Shown: positions 11,806 through 23,100 of the stretch, piece by piece
Layout of the letters: each line of letters opens with the position of its first letter
Position numbering within the stretch: position 1 is the first letter of the stretch
Origin: Tomocerus qinae
Taxonomy: Eukaryota; Arthropoda; Collembola; Entomobryomorpha; Tomoceridae
Assembly (NCBI GenBank): GCA_020055645.1
Contig: CM034546.1
Location: 95,480,001-95,544,000 of the forward strand
DNA length: 64,000 nt
Direction: 5' to 3'
The notes under the pieces: model-generated
Seen by the model: the letters and a program-made list of their open reading frames with translations, nothing else
The model's database searches: none
Told to the model about the DNA's origin: nothing
Made by a program: the position numbers and the translations under genes

Positions 11806-13349
11806 CTAATACATCTGTCTAATAACATGATAACTATAAACATTTTAGTACTAATCAAGCTTAAGATGATATTGAACTGAATCATACTACATATATAAGT
11901 AGCTAGTATTTAACTACACTTAATGAAACTGTTTCAATTTCCTATGAATGAAGCTCATGTCAATATCAAAACAACTTATTTACAATTTGTGACTCAACTA
12001 ATAAGTATATAGTAAATAGCTGTTATTTGTAGATAAACAAATAGAAGAATAGCTAGAGCTGTCTCCTTCCAAAGTGTTTCCTGTTGTGCGGCTACATCTT
12101 TAGAAATTCTAAGAAGAAATTATTAACTGCCAAATCCTTCAACTAAATAAAATAGATATTATGCCAACAAAGTATTCTCAATAATTCAATTGACTGTTAA
12201 AATTAATACAAATAGAGTAGCACTGATAGTGATAGAAATTTTGTAGTATCAGTAGCTGGTAACTTGCAGTGAAAAGTGAAGAACATAAAAATGAATACTA
12301 TTAAAGAACAATTCGAAAATGACTTATTAAGATGGCTTTGTTAAAATTTTAATTTCAGTAATTAAGAAAAATAAGCTGACAATTCCTTTAATTATTTCTT
12401 GCTGATTTGCATATCGATTAAACTGTAACCAATTTATGGAATTCTGAAACAGAACTATTTAATGCCAGCTGAAGCATAAAATTGTATTTTTCAAGACAAA
12501 ACGAAGCATAAGATTCCTAAATGTAAAACTAATGCAATGAATTATGAATTGATTCAAAATGTTACTCAAAAAGAAATTCGCCAAGAAGTTTAAATATATT
12601 GTTAACTTGTTAACTGCGTAATGTCTAAATTATCTGATGTGTTATAGTTATAATAGTACTTTATTTATTTATCTTTCATTTTTAGTTTATTCGTATGAGC
12701 ATGCATGAGTTGCGGTTGGACACATTCATTCATTATCCAATATTCTGTATTCTGTTACTGAAATCTAATAATAAAAGTTAAAGTATTATTTATTCAGTCT
12801 CAATTCAGTCTCAATTCAGGGATTTTTGCTGTATACATTTTTGCGCATTGACAATCTTTATGTTCCTTTTCAACTTAGTACTTTAATTTTATACGCAAGA
12901 GTATTTACATTTTTGCCCAATGTAATCCATACCGTATTATACAATTACTCCATGCTAGTATTACTAATATATCTAATAATAATATAGAGTATCAACTGTA
13001 GATTAGAATAATAAGAAATTGACTGCACTTTTGCCTTTTGCTGTACCGTACCGTATCCAATACGATTTTAATTAATGTACATTACATACTAATACTATTA
13101 TGACATAATATCCGACCAGATTTTCATTACCACCACGTTTAATATATTATAAGCCTTCATTTTTATATGCATAAAACGTACGCTTGTAGGTAAGTACATA
13201 CCATTTTTAGTGTTTTTATTATCATTTCGTGAAACTGGTAACTTGTATTTTTTTAAGTAAATAAAATAAGATAATAATACAATACTGCATATACGTTACC
13301 GGGAACACCACATTACAACTGTTCATGTTTCACAGCTTGCAAATGCAAT
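11806..13349. other. Gene-poor stretch with the probable 3' UTR of the ankyrin gene
   Basis: AT-rich. The + strand TTTATT at 13215-13220 gives AATAAA on the minus strand about 130 bp after the predicted stop of the ankyrin gene. Three copies of TCTCAATTCAG-like words occur near 12797-12820. Nothing else seen. Confidence 0.4.
13215..13220 (-). terminator. Candidate polyadenylation signal of the ankyrin gene
   Basis: AATAAA on the minus strand about 130 bp downstream of the predicted stop at 13350. Confidence 0.4.
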
Positions 13350-16300
13350 TTACCTTGGCTCTATATGAAGACAATGGCTATGAATGTAACGCAAGAAAGA
13401 TTGCAAAATAATTCAAAATAGAAATTGGAAATGAGATCGGAAATAACACTCTATGGCTTCCTTCACATTAACTCCCATAACAGGTAAGTATACAATCTAA
13501 TAGCTCTCAATCAACGTCACCAGATGGAAATTGGCATAACTTAATTGTTAACAATTACTGTTCAATCAAACCGATTATTGTTAATAAACGGAAATATGCT
13601 ATGATCAATCATAGCAGTATTAGTAAATGCTAATAAATGCTATATTCAATAATGAATTAATGATGTGATTATTGGTAAATAAAATGTGTTCAGTGAGTAA
13701 CTGAATAAAGCAAAACAAAGTGAAACATACCCTTCATTTGAAGACTCATTTTCAGCATCTCTTTGGTAGTCACCATGTGACAACTTCCGCCTTAAAGCTA
13801 TCTCATTAGTTCTGTTGGCAGCAGTGGACAATAATATTTCTTTGGCTTTTTTCAGCAACTCACAAACAATCTGATCACTTTCTTCAATCTGAATATCTTG
13901 TAACCGTGCTGAGTTAACATCAGGTAAGCTTCCCGATTTACCCAATGATGGCTTTTTAATAGAAAATTGGTTTTTCATCTTGGACAGGAATGATGGTGGG
14001 ACATTGCTTTCAGGACAGCTTAATTTTCTTATTGTATCTGATTTCCCATGAGTAAATCGTAGAGGGTTAAAATAACTTCTTTTTGAAATTTTCTTTCTTA
14101 ATGTTTCAACATCATCATTTAACAAAGACGATAAAGGAATTGAATGAGAAGCAGCGAATGATTTCTCTGATTTTGCAGTTTTTTTATTTTTTTTAGCCTT
14201 AGCTTTATCTAATAGTTTTGGAATTGTGACTAGTGTAGGAACAGCGGTAGTCAAAATCTCTGTTTCTAAAGGGGAGTCCAGATTATTAGTTGAATTTGGT
14301 TTTGTTCCAAGGAAATTGAGTAATCTGGGTCCAGAATCAACTGAATGTGATTTTTCCCTAGTAAATATTGTTGCTATCTCTTCATTTTCAACAATGTCTT
14401 GTAATTCCTTGTCAATTTCATCCTTTGGTGACGCTTCAATATCTCCAAATATTTCACTAGATGTGATTTGACATGTTTGAGATGACAAAGTTGCTGGCGG
14501 AATGTATTTATTTTCAATGTTGAGTGATTCAATGGAATACAATTGATCTTCACTTTTGGTTGACGGCATACTAGAGGATATAGTATTTCCAGAGTTTTTC
14601 ATGTCATTGTCAGTAGTAGTGGTAGTCAGCATTTTCGAAGAGCTCACTTTTTCGGTCAGCTCGCTCATGACACCAATCCACCCTTTTATGACCTCAGGAT
14701 TTAGTCCATCTTCATTGTCGTCATTTATCTGAACGAGAAAATGCTGATTTCCTATAATATCAGCATCTGGTTGTAAACTTTTAAAGTTTTCATTGATACT
14801 GCTAATCACACTAGAGACTTTAACGTCCGGTTCAATTGATGACTCCTTAACAGCCTTTCCTGGTCTGGTAACACTTGAATGAACTTTCATATTTGTGTTC
14901 GAAATTGGAGAAGCCACATCTGAGTCCCATGAAGAATCATTTTCGGAGTCCGTATTTTCTTCGACTGGTTTCAAAACGTTTAGTTTAGGAGGATGATTGA
15001 GTTGATTTACAAGTGAAAGTATGTCTACATCAACATCTAAAATGGAAGAGTCTTTATTTTGATCTTTGTCAGTGTTTTCATTTTTGTCTTCATTGCTGTT
15101 GCTCCATTCTGATATATCACTTTCTTGATTTAAGTTGACTTTGTCACGACTCATCTCTGTCAATTTATCTTTGGTGCGGGTATTATTGGGGCTTATTTTC
15201 TGATCCTCAGGAATAGTTTCTCTATCTTTCAAAGCACTAAATACGGAAATTTTGTTTTCCAGGACGGGAAATGTTTTAGGTATATTTTCCTCACGGGCTT
15301 GAGGCACACTCTCTTCTTCATCGCTTGCGTTTGTACTTTTTTCATCATCAGTCTGTTTTAAACCAGAAGATTTTCTTACTAGCGTTTCTGCCATATCCGT
15401 CGTTGTTCTTTCACGCCCAAGAGTTCCATCAGTTTTCTGAACTTCGGTTGTTAGAAGTAATGATACATTATCAGCTGTCTTTTTGGTGGATTTGAAAATG
15501 TTTTCAGCCTTGTCATCTTGAATCGGTAGTAAAAATGCTTGAGAAATGCGCTTTTTTAAATCAGCATTCTGTAACAGTAACATTTAATAAGAATTAATAT
15601 ATATATTTCTGAGCATAAGATTTGCATATAATTTAAATTAAGTTACATATTATGAATGAGGCAACGACAAATATAGAGAAAATATTTCATACGAATGTGC
15701 CCTCGTTTTTAGATTGACCTCCTTCTGCTTCACTGTTTGATCCCCATTCAGAATCGTTGTCAGATTGGACGGTGTGTTCAGCACTGACAGCTGTTGGAGT
15801 AGTTTCTTTATGTGTAGTTATGTTATTAAATTTTCCAGGCTCTGACTGCTTTGAGTCTACAGCATCGGTCCCAAACATTTTAGTGTTAAATTGCGGCACG
15901 GGAGATTGTCTTAAAACAGTAACACTGGCTAAGGGAATGCTATGATTCTGGTTCATTTCAAAAATATTTTCTCTCTTTTCTGATGTCATTTCAATATTAT
16001 TTTGGGGTCCCCACTGATTTAAAAGAGAGCTAATTTCCTCGTTAGCGCGACCTTTGGCGAGAAGTTCCACAGAAGTGCCGTATATGTCAACAGCGTCTGT
16101 TCGACAACCCGCCTCTAGTAGCAATAGAATTGTATTCAAAGATTCCTGTTGCACGGCTAACATTAGGGCAGTCTGTTCGTGTACTTTTGTTTTTGCTTCA
16201 CATGACTCTGGGTGAACTGTGCAAATGTAGTTTACGATTTCGTCCCTAGCAGCCTGCACTGCTACATGAATGGGCATCATTCCGGCCTACAGACAAAAAA

Positions 16301-17001
16301 TTCCCAAATTGTACATACACAAATAAACGACAATATTTCGGCAACCGATGAAATGATGCGCCAACTTTTTAGTGTGCACTTAATGACAACTTTTACCTTA
16401 TCATAAACGGAGATTAAATGAGGATGTATTGTGTATATCTTTCTAAAATTCTGGGGCAACCCGTAATATGCAGAAAAATGAAGAACCGTCGATCCTGTAC
16501 TATCTTGCTTATCAGTACAATGTCCTTTCAAAATCAGCCAATTTGCACAGGTTTCGTGAGCACCTTCAATGGCAGAAAATAATGGCGTCCGACCATCAGA
16601 GCACAATAAATTTGGGTCAGCTCCTTCGTCAATTAGAAATTTGATCATCTGTAAATGACCACCTAGCAAAATAAAAGGCTATAGTGAAATACCTAGATTT
16701 AATACGCATGCTGACACAATATCGATAAATAGACAATTTCTTTCAAATATGGACATGAACCTCGAGCAGCAAAATGCAGCGGGGCTTTCCCCAATTTCTC
16801 ATCCAGGGTATTAATTCCGATATGTTTGATACATTCTGATGCTTTATCGATATCTCCCGAAAAAGCAGCAGCGCATAATGGATTCGGACCATCTTTGTTA
16901 TGGGTTAACAGTTTTGAATTTCCTCCTTTAGTTTTATCTTTCTTTTCCTTGTTTTCATTGCCAGACCCCGACCCACGGATAGATTTTAATATTTTCTTCA
17001 T
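13350..17001 (-). CDS. Ankyrin-repeat protein with long acidic disordered tail
   Basis: Five exons on the minus strand: 16761-17001, 16397-16662, 15693-16286, 13731-15568 and a small terminal exon 13350-13377; phases agree and the product is about 988 residues. The start is the ATG at 17001. After a Lys-rich head, five to six ankyrin units run through about residues 40-255 (for example KAPLHFAAR joined across a splice to GGHLQMIKFLIDEGADPN, then GRTPLFSAIEGAHE, GSTVLHFSAYYG, MMPIHVAVQAARDE, TALMLAVQQES). The remaining ~700 residues are Ser/Glu/Asp/Asn-rich and mostly disordered, with a Lys-rich patch (KAKAKKNKKTAKSEKS). The head MKKILKSI and ankyrin layout recall ANKRD26/POTE-type proteins, but I see no long coiled coil, so no symbol is given. 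Probable role: scaffold. The first four exons are secure; the last is tentative. Confidence 0.8.
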
Positions 17002-18858
17002 TATCGCAATACAATTGAGAATTAAGCCGAAAATATGGTGAACCACTTGTCCGAAAATCTCTTCTATAGCCAAAACAAAGAAAACGCTTCAATATTTTTG
17101 ATTGGACTTTGTGAACAACAATATTGGTTGTATTATTCAACCAATCACAAAGTTATATAACTTACCCAGATAAAATATTTTTGCTTTTCCAGGTTTTTTA
17201 GTTTAGTGTTGTCGTTTGTAATATATTGCCTGAATGACTGCGAACGAGGAAAAGAAGTCGGAAAATGTCGGTCACTGATCACAGCCTAACGATAATACTA
17301 CGATAATACTATTTCTATCATTATTGCACTAAAAATAAACCCTTGCAGATTGCAGGCTGTTTACAATTCGTATTCCAATTTTATCGTTTTTAGTTTGCAT
17401 TGCAGTTTCAGTTTCTGATAAAGATTAAAAAAGGCAAGTTGACATTGATGACATGACATGTTGACAGTTGATATAAATATTTAGGATTACACATATTTAT
17501 ATGTATGTACACATACGAAAAATACTCGCGCTTACATTTCCAATTACAATACAATCTACCACGGCATTTAGCTCCCCACAATGCATGTTTCAAATGCAAA
17601 ATGCAAATGCTTCTTCACATTCACATCTTGGGCCTTCGCACACAGGCACCTTTGGCTACCCAAAAGCGAACTCATGGATACGGAAGGCGATAAAACTGTT
17701 TTGTTAGACCGGAGAGTGATATAACTTAGCTGTCGAAAGTTAATATGAGACAATTTAATGTAAATACCATTTATCGGCATTTTACCCGAAAGGCACCTTG
17801 TAACTCATCCGACCAATCATAAATAAAGCGAGAAAAATAGAAATAAATAAGCTCTCAAATTACGTTTTAAATGTAGAAGTTACAAATTTAGACAATTTAG
17901 ACCTCATATTGGCATAATTTAATAATATTTAACCGATAAAATACCGCTCAAAGAAAAGTGAATTTTTATGTGAAATTTTTTGGTTTTTGACTTTTGTGAT
18001 ACCAATAGCCCATTAGCCCATATATATGCTTAGTCGGCTCTGAAATGATATCGTGTTATACTAATTTAACCTTATATCACTTTTTCGAGCACATTTTAAG
18101 TGGATGTCGGGTAATTTCACATTTTATCGTTTATTTTTGACTTAAGATTTCTCTGAAATGGCACGGTTTGGCACTTTTGTTTTAAGTAAGTTTAATCCTC
18201 AGATGTTAGGCCTATGCGTTAAAAATGACTTTGGGTTTTCGACAGCTTTCGATTGTTTTTAAAACTCAAGTCAAAATTTCCCATGCAATTTAAATGGGAG
18301 ACAAAATTTTGGTTTCGGTTACAATGCTTATTACATGGCTACAACTGGTTCAGATGACTAAATAATTCACAGTTAAATCCTTTAACCATCTGTTATTCAT
18401 TTCATAATAAATGTAAGAGTAATACCAAAAGTTTAATTTTTAGTTAAAATTCGTTTTTTGCCTGTTAAGGGTGCTTTTGTGCTTCGGCTTCACTTAATTC
18501 AGGTTGAGGAGACAATTCAAAATCCAAGTCGTTAAGTCTCATAGTCTCAGTCCTCATCAGCACCAGTACAGTGCCGTTACATTGCATTGCAGGTAGCTAG
18601 CAGCTAAGGTGATTTTCAAAAAATGTACTAACTCCGACTCTTTTTTTGGTGTTATTGGTAAATGACGTAGCTTGCAGTACTTTTTAAATGGGATTTATTG
18701 AAATCAATTTTTCCAAAATTTGACCTCACAAAAATATCACTGATCTATCAACAAAGTAATTTACTACTACTAGTATGGCCATAGTCACAATACCTATACA
18801 CGTTGTGATTCCGCTTGTACCACCGTGATTGTTATTGTGATTCCGTGCCTCAAAAACT
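17002..18858. other. Intergenic stretch upstream of the ankyrin gene
   Basis: Holds the presumed promoter and 5' UTR of the ankyrin gene (minus strand, just right of 17001). Short frames at 17408-17780 overlap on both strands and look like chance. No repeat of note before the tandem array at 18859. Confidence 0.4.
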
Positions 18859-19154
18859 TAAGAGGTTACGTGACGGACGGAGTAGGCAGGTACTACTTGT
18901 ACCGCTGATGCCGTGCATCGGAACCTTTCAGATAAGAGGTTACGTGGCGGACGGAGTAGGCAGGTACTACATGTACCGCTGATGCCGTGCATCGGAACCT
19001 TTCAGATAAGAGGTTACGTGGCGGACGGAGTAGGCAGGTACTACTTGTACCGCTGATGCCGTGCATCGGAACCTTTCAGATAAGAGGTTACGTGGCGGAC
19101 GGAGTAGGCAGGTACTACTTGTACCGCTGATGCCGTGCATCGGAACCTATCAGA
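18859..19154. repeat. Four tandem copies of a 74-bp unit
   Basis: TAAGAGGTTACGTGGCGGAC recurs at 18859 (GACGG variant), 18933, 19007 and 19081, exactly 74 bp apart. The copies are nearly identical and GC-rich (GGCAGGTACTACTTGTACCG, then TGATGCCGTGCATCGGAACC) against an AT-rich background, which points to recent expansion. GGTACTACTTGTACC within the unit is a near palindrome. Confidence 0.9.
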
Positions 19155-19186
19155 TTTGGCCCCATCTTACACACAAAGTATGGACA

Positions 19187-19727
19187 AACCTGCGTACTCT
19201 TAGTGTATGTACCAAACTCGCGTGAAATTTACGCTACTTTAAAAAACTTTACATACACAAATAGTAGGTACGAATCTACGTACTCTTAGTGTATGTACCA
19301 AGTTGCGTGAAATTTACGCTACTTTAAAAAACTTTACATACACAAATAGTACGTACGTTCGTGCTATTTGTGTATGTACCACGGTTGCGTACATTTACAC
19401 GCTCGTTTTTTCCGAACAGAAAAAATACGTCGTTTGGTCGTCCATACTATTTGTGTGTGTACCAAAATAGCGTGCGTACGTTTCACGCAACTTTGGTGCA
19501 TACACAAATAGTACGTAGGTTCGTCCACACTATTTGTGCATGTACCGAAGACGCGTACGTTCCACGCAACTTTGGTGCATATACACAAATAGTACGTAGG
19601 GTCGTCCACACTATTTGTGCATGTACCGAAGAAGCGTACGTTTCATGCAACTTTGGTGCATACACAAGTAGTACGTAGGTCGAAGGCGCGTACATTTCAC
19701 GCAATTATGGTGCATCTATTTTCGGGC
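19187..19727. repeat. Degenerate tandem repeats of about 85-95 bp with internal inverted motifs
   Basis: Units share GTACTCTTAGTGTATGTACC or CACTATTTGTGCATGTACCG, then GCGTGAAATTTACGC or CACGCAACTTTGGTGCATAC, then ACACAAATAGTACGTAGG. CTATTTGTGTATGTACC and its complement GTACATACACAAATAG alternate, so each unit can fold back. About six copies can be seen. The frames open on both strands here come from the repeat and are not genes. Confidence 0.8.
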
Positions 19728-19964
19728 AGGGCTAAAATTTCATTTCATATAGACAAATTGCCTAACTGTGAAAATATCTATATGTGTTTGAAAATGTCTT
19801 ACCTCCTACATTGGTAACGATCCAATCAGGAACAACCAAACTGACTATAGCAAATATATCTGCTAAATTCCAGATGTGACAGTCAACCGACCAATTTTTG
19901 GGAGATCGTTAATGTTAGATGCCATTAGGTAAATAGATCATTCAGATGATTTACTTCGTGTAAT

Positions 19965-20110
19965 TTTGCAACAATTTCATTTGGAAATATGTCCCCATAT
20001 AGGTAACCTGTATAATTTTTGTCATAGAAATAACCAATCAGATTGCAGCATTTCACAAATTATCAACCAATGAAAATGCGTATCGCTAGCTATGCAACTT
20101 GGGGATAGAA
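19965..20110. mobile_element. Diverged relic of the 885-1893 foldback arm, upstream of copy 2
   Basis: AAATAACCAATCAGATTGCA, then CAACCAATGAAAATGCGTATCG and TATGCAACTTGGGG, parallel the right arm of the foldback element at about 1735-1860 (AATAACCAATCAGATCGC, CGACCAATCAGAATGCGTATCC, GTGCAACTCCC) in the same order and spacing. It ends about 70 bp before the ATG of galactosyltransferase copy 2 and carries two CCAAT-box-like words. Confidence 0.6.
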
Positions 20111-20178
20111 ATGTAAAAGATGAAAGCAGCTGACAGTATAAGTTCAATTAAAAGTATTAACTGGTTTTCAAGGAGGCC

Positions 20179-23100
20179 ATGGCGAATCTTCGAGTTCTAT
20201 TCCACAAATCGGTCGCTGTTCTACTCGTCATTTTGATTTTACTCCAATATTTTTATTTCCGGCCACTCAACTTTAACCTCAATTCCTTAACACGAATCTC
20301 TTCAGATCAGAACAGCAGACCTGTAAATAACATACAAGCATTCCCCCAAAGAGAGTCCTACTCTTCTTCCTCTGATGACTTCAACGGAAAACTCAATAAC
20401 GCTGATCTAGAACTCTTCCCATCCTTCTTTGACTCCGCTCGAGACTCAAGAGTCACAAGTACATCGGTGAATAATTTAACTCATCAAAATATCAATAAAT
20501 TCAAACAAGGTATTCTAGGCACACTCACAAGCAATCAGACTAGGAACGAGTTGCCTTTATGCCCAACACATCCACCTACATTGCGAGGATACTCCAAAGT
20601 CGTTCTCTCAGCACCAACCTTAGATACCATTTCAAGACTTCACCCCGAAATCGAACTCGGTGGACATTACCGTCCTCCTAAATGTCGTTCCAGAGACAAA
20701 GTTGCAATTATTTTGCCATTCCGTGACAGGGAGGAGCACCTGAGACTCTTCCTCTTTAATCTCCATCCGCTCCTTCAGAGACAACAAATAGAGTACAATG
20801 TGTTTGTTATCGAGCAAGGTGGACAGTCTAAAAGTGAGCCCTTTAACCGCGCTATGCTCTTTAATGTCGGATTTGTCGTAGCTTCCAAAAGAGCGGATTT
20901 TGACTGCTTTATTTTTCACGATGTTGACTTGATTCCAGAAAATGATCATAATCTTTATAACTGCCCAGAGCAGCCACGGCACATGAGTGTAGCTGTTGAT
21001 AAAATGAACTATACACTCCCCTACAAAACTCTTTTTGGGGGCATTTCTGCTCTTAGGAAAGAACATTTCATTAAAGTTAACGGATTTAGCAACTTTTTCT
21101 GGGGGTAAGTTTTTTTGAACTAAATTTCTGCTTTTCAAAAATGTTATCTTTACCATTTTTGTTTAATTGCTTACAGATGGGGTGGAGAAGATGACGACAT
21201 GGCTAATAGGTAAATAATATATTGTCATGTTCATAATATTTATAATATAAGGTAATAGTATAAAGTAACACCACGACGAGTGAGAAATTATAAGGCAGTG
21301 AAAGCAGAAGCAGGATCGCCGAGAATGCCTTTTTATAATCTCTATATTATAACCACAGACTGAGATAAACCAATATATTTACCAACCTAACTATATATCT
21401 ATGTCTGGTAGGAGAGCCTGGGTGACCTGCATTTATTGTGTAACGCAAAACCCCTTCACTATCTGTAACGTAAATGCTGACTGTAACACTCAAGGAACAA
21501 GAGGAAGGCCAGCTTAGGCTTCTATACGTCTCCCAAGTATATCTATAATCAGAGCTCCCAGAGCTCCTTGCTGTGTGCTACAAGTTCGCAGGCGTTTTGC
21601 TATTGGTCGGTCGCAGCCGCTCTCTCATTGGCTCTTGTATTTACCTACGTGTATTCTAAGTGTGGACCATTTCTCTTATGGAAGCTGGCCTTCTATAGTG
21701 AAGCGCCAGCTTCACAGCCACCATCGGTATTCTATGGTAACACTTTAAAGTACCTCCTCCTCCCATCAACTGCACACGTAATAATATGTGCATGTTCCTT
21801 AAAGACAAAATAACAAAATGCGCATGCCCACTTATTCCATCGAAATGAGTTACTTCTAATTGACTTTGTCAACAATCTCATCTGCGTGAAAAGTGTTCTG
21901 TTAAGTGACAAAGTGGTGGAATTTTTGCAATTGTTTATAAATTCTGCAATAGGTTGCTGGACGCCTCCCTTTCTAAATTTTCCAAAATTTTACTGCGAGC
22001 CTAGTAATGTCATAAAGTCAGATACCAAACCAAATATAATACCAATAATAAGCATAATATTATGATGAAAATGCTGCTTGGTGGTAATTAAACTAAACCA
22101 ACGTTAATGAAATTAGTCTTTCTACTGCTAGTTTACTGATTTTGGTTTTGCTATTTTGAATTTTGGTAACAAAATCAATTATATATTTGGAATATTGACC
22201 AATCATGGTTACATCCAGTTATTTTGAAAAAACCAAGGCTTTGACGCTGGATTGGTGCAACTGCTTGTAGCATAGAATAAACTGTGTTACACACAGGATG
22301 TAAGCAATAAGAGGTTCAAAAAAGGTCAAAGGTTAAAAAATACGGTAAAATTTTGTGTTAAACATCATGGGGCCCCAGGCGGCTGACCATTTAGTCCCCA
22401 CGACAGACCGGCCCTGAAATATTTTGAATCATTCGGTAACATGATAAGTGTTTCGGAGTCAAAAGAAGTGGTTAGAATGTACAGAATGAAAGTGAATGAA
22501 ATGAAAATGAATCCACTTCCCCAGACGGGGGATTAAGGTATTTGCCATATAGTATTTCAAAAGTTGTTTAAGAAGCTTTTTTGGAAGAACCATTACATGA
22601 CTTTATACGATGTACAAAACCAACTGAATTTTGAAAACAGACGCCGTTGAACTAAAAGACCTGAAGGAAATCTAGCCGAATTCCACCTCACTGAGTGAGT
22701 GACAAAAAGTGACGTCAGTGAAGTAGTAATATTTCAAAGTTGACCTAGATGTTCCACTTTTCTACACCTCTCGTGTTTTTCCATAATGCAGAACTAGATT
22801 TCATTTCATTAGTTTGCCCACCGCCCACATCAATCCCTTTGACTGTGGTTTCGGTAGATAGTTGACAGAGACAATGGGAACTCATGCGAGTCACTAATTA
22901 GATGACGAAGCTTGGTAGCCATAGAGAGTCATAGTTACTCCCGCCGTAAATATGGGTTGGGTGACTTTCTTATGGTAAATAAATAAGCAGCTGATTTTCA
23001 CACGATTTACGAAAATAATTTTACGATGACCGTTAACTTGTACGGCTGATAATACTTGAAATGTAAATATGAAATAATTTTTCGATGACTACCGAATTCG

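Noticed and set aside
14226..14471. 81-codon + strand frame
   Set aside because: Shadow of the ankyrin gene tail exon.
19361..19817. Several overlapping frames on both strands rich in TYYLC and FGAYT words
   Set aside because: Products of the degenerate tandem repeat; no start or composition suggests a gene.
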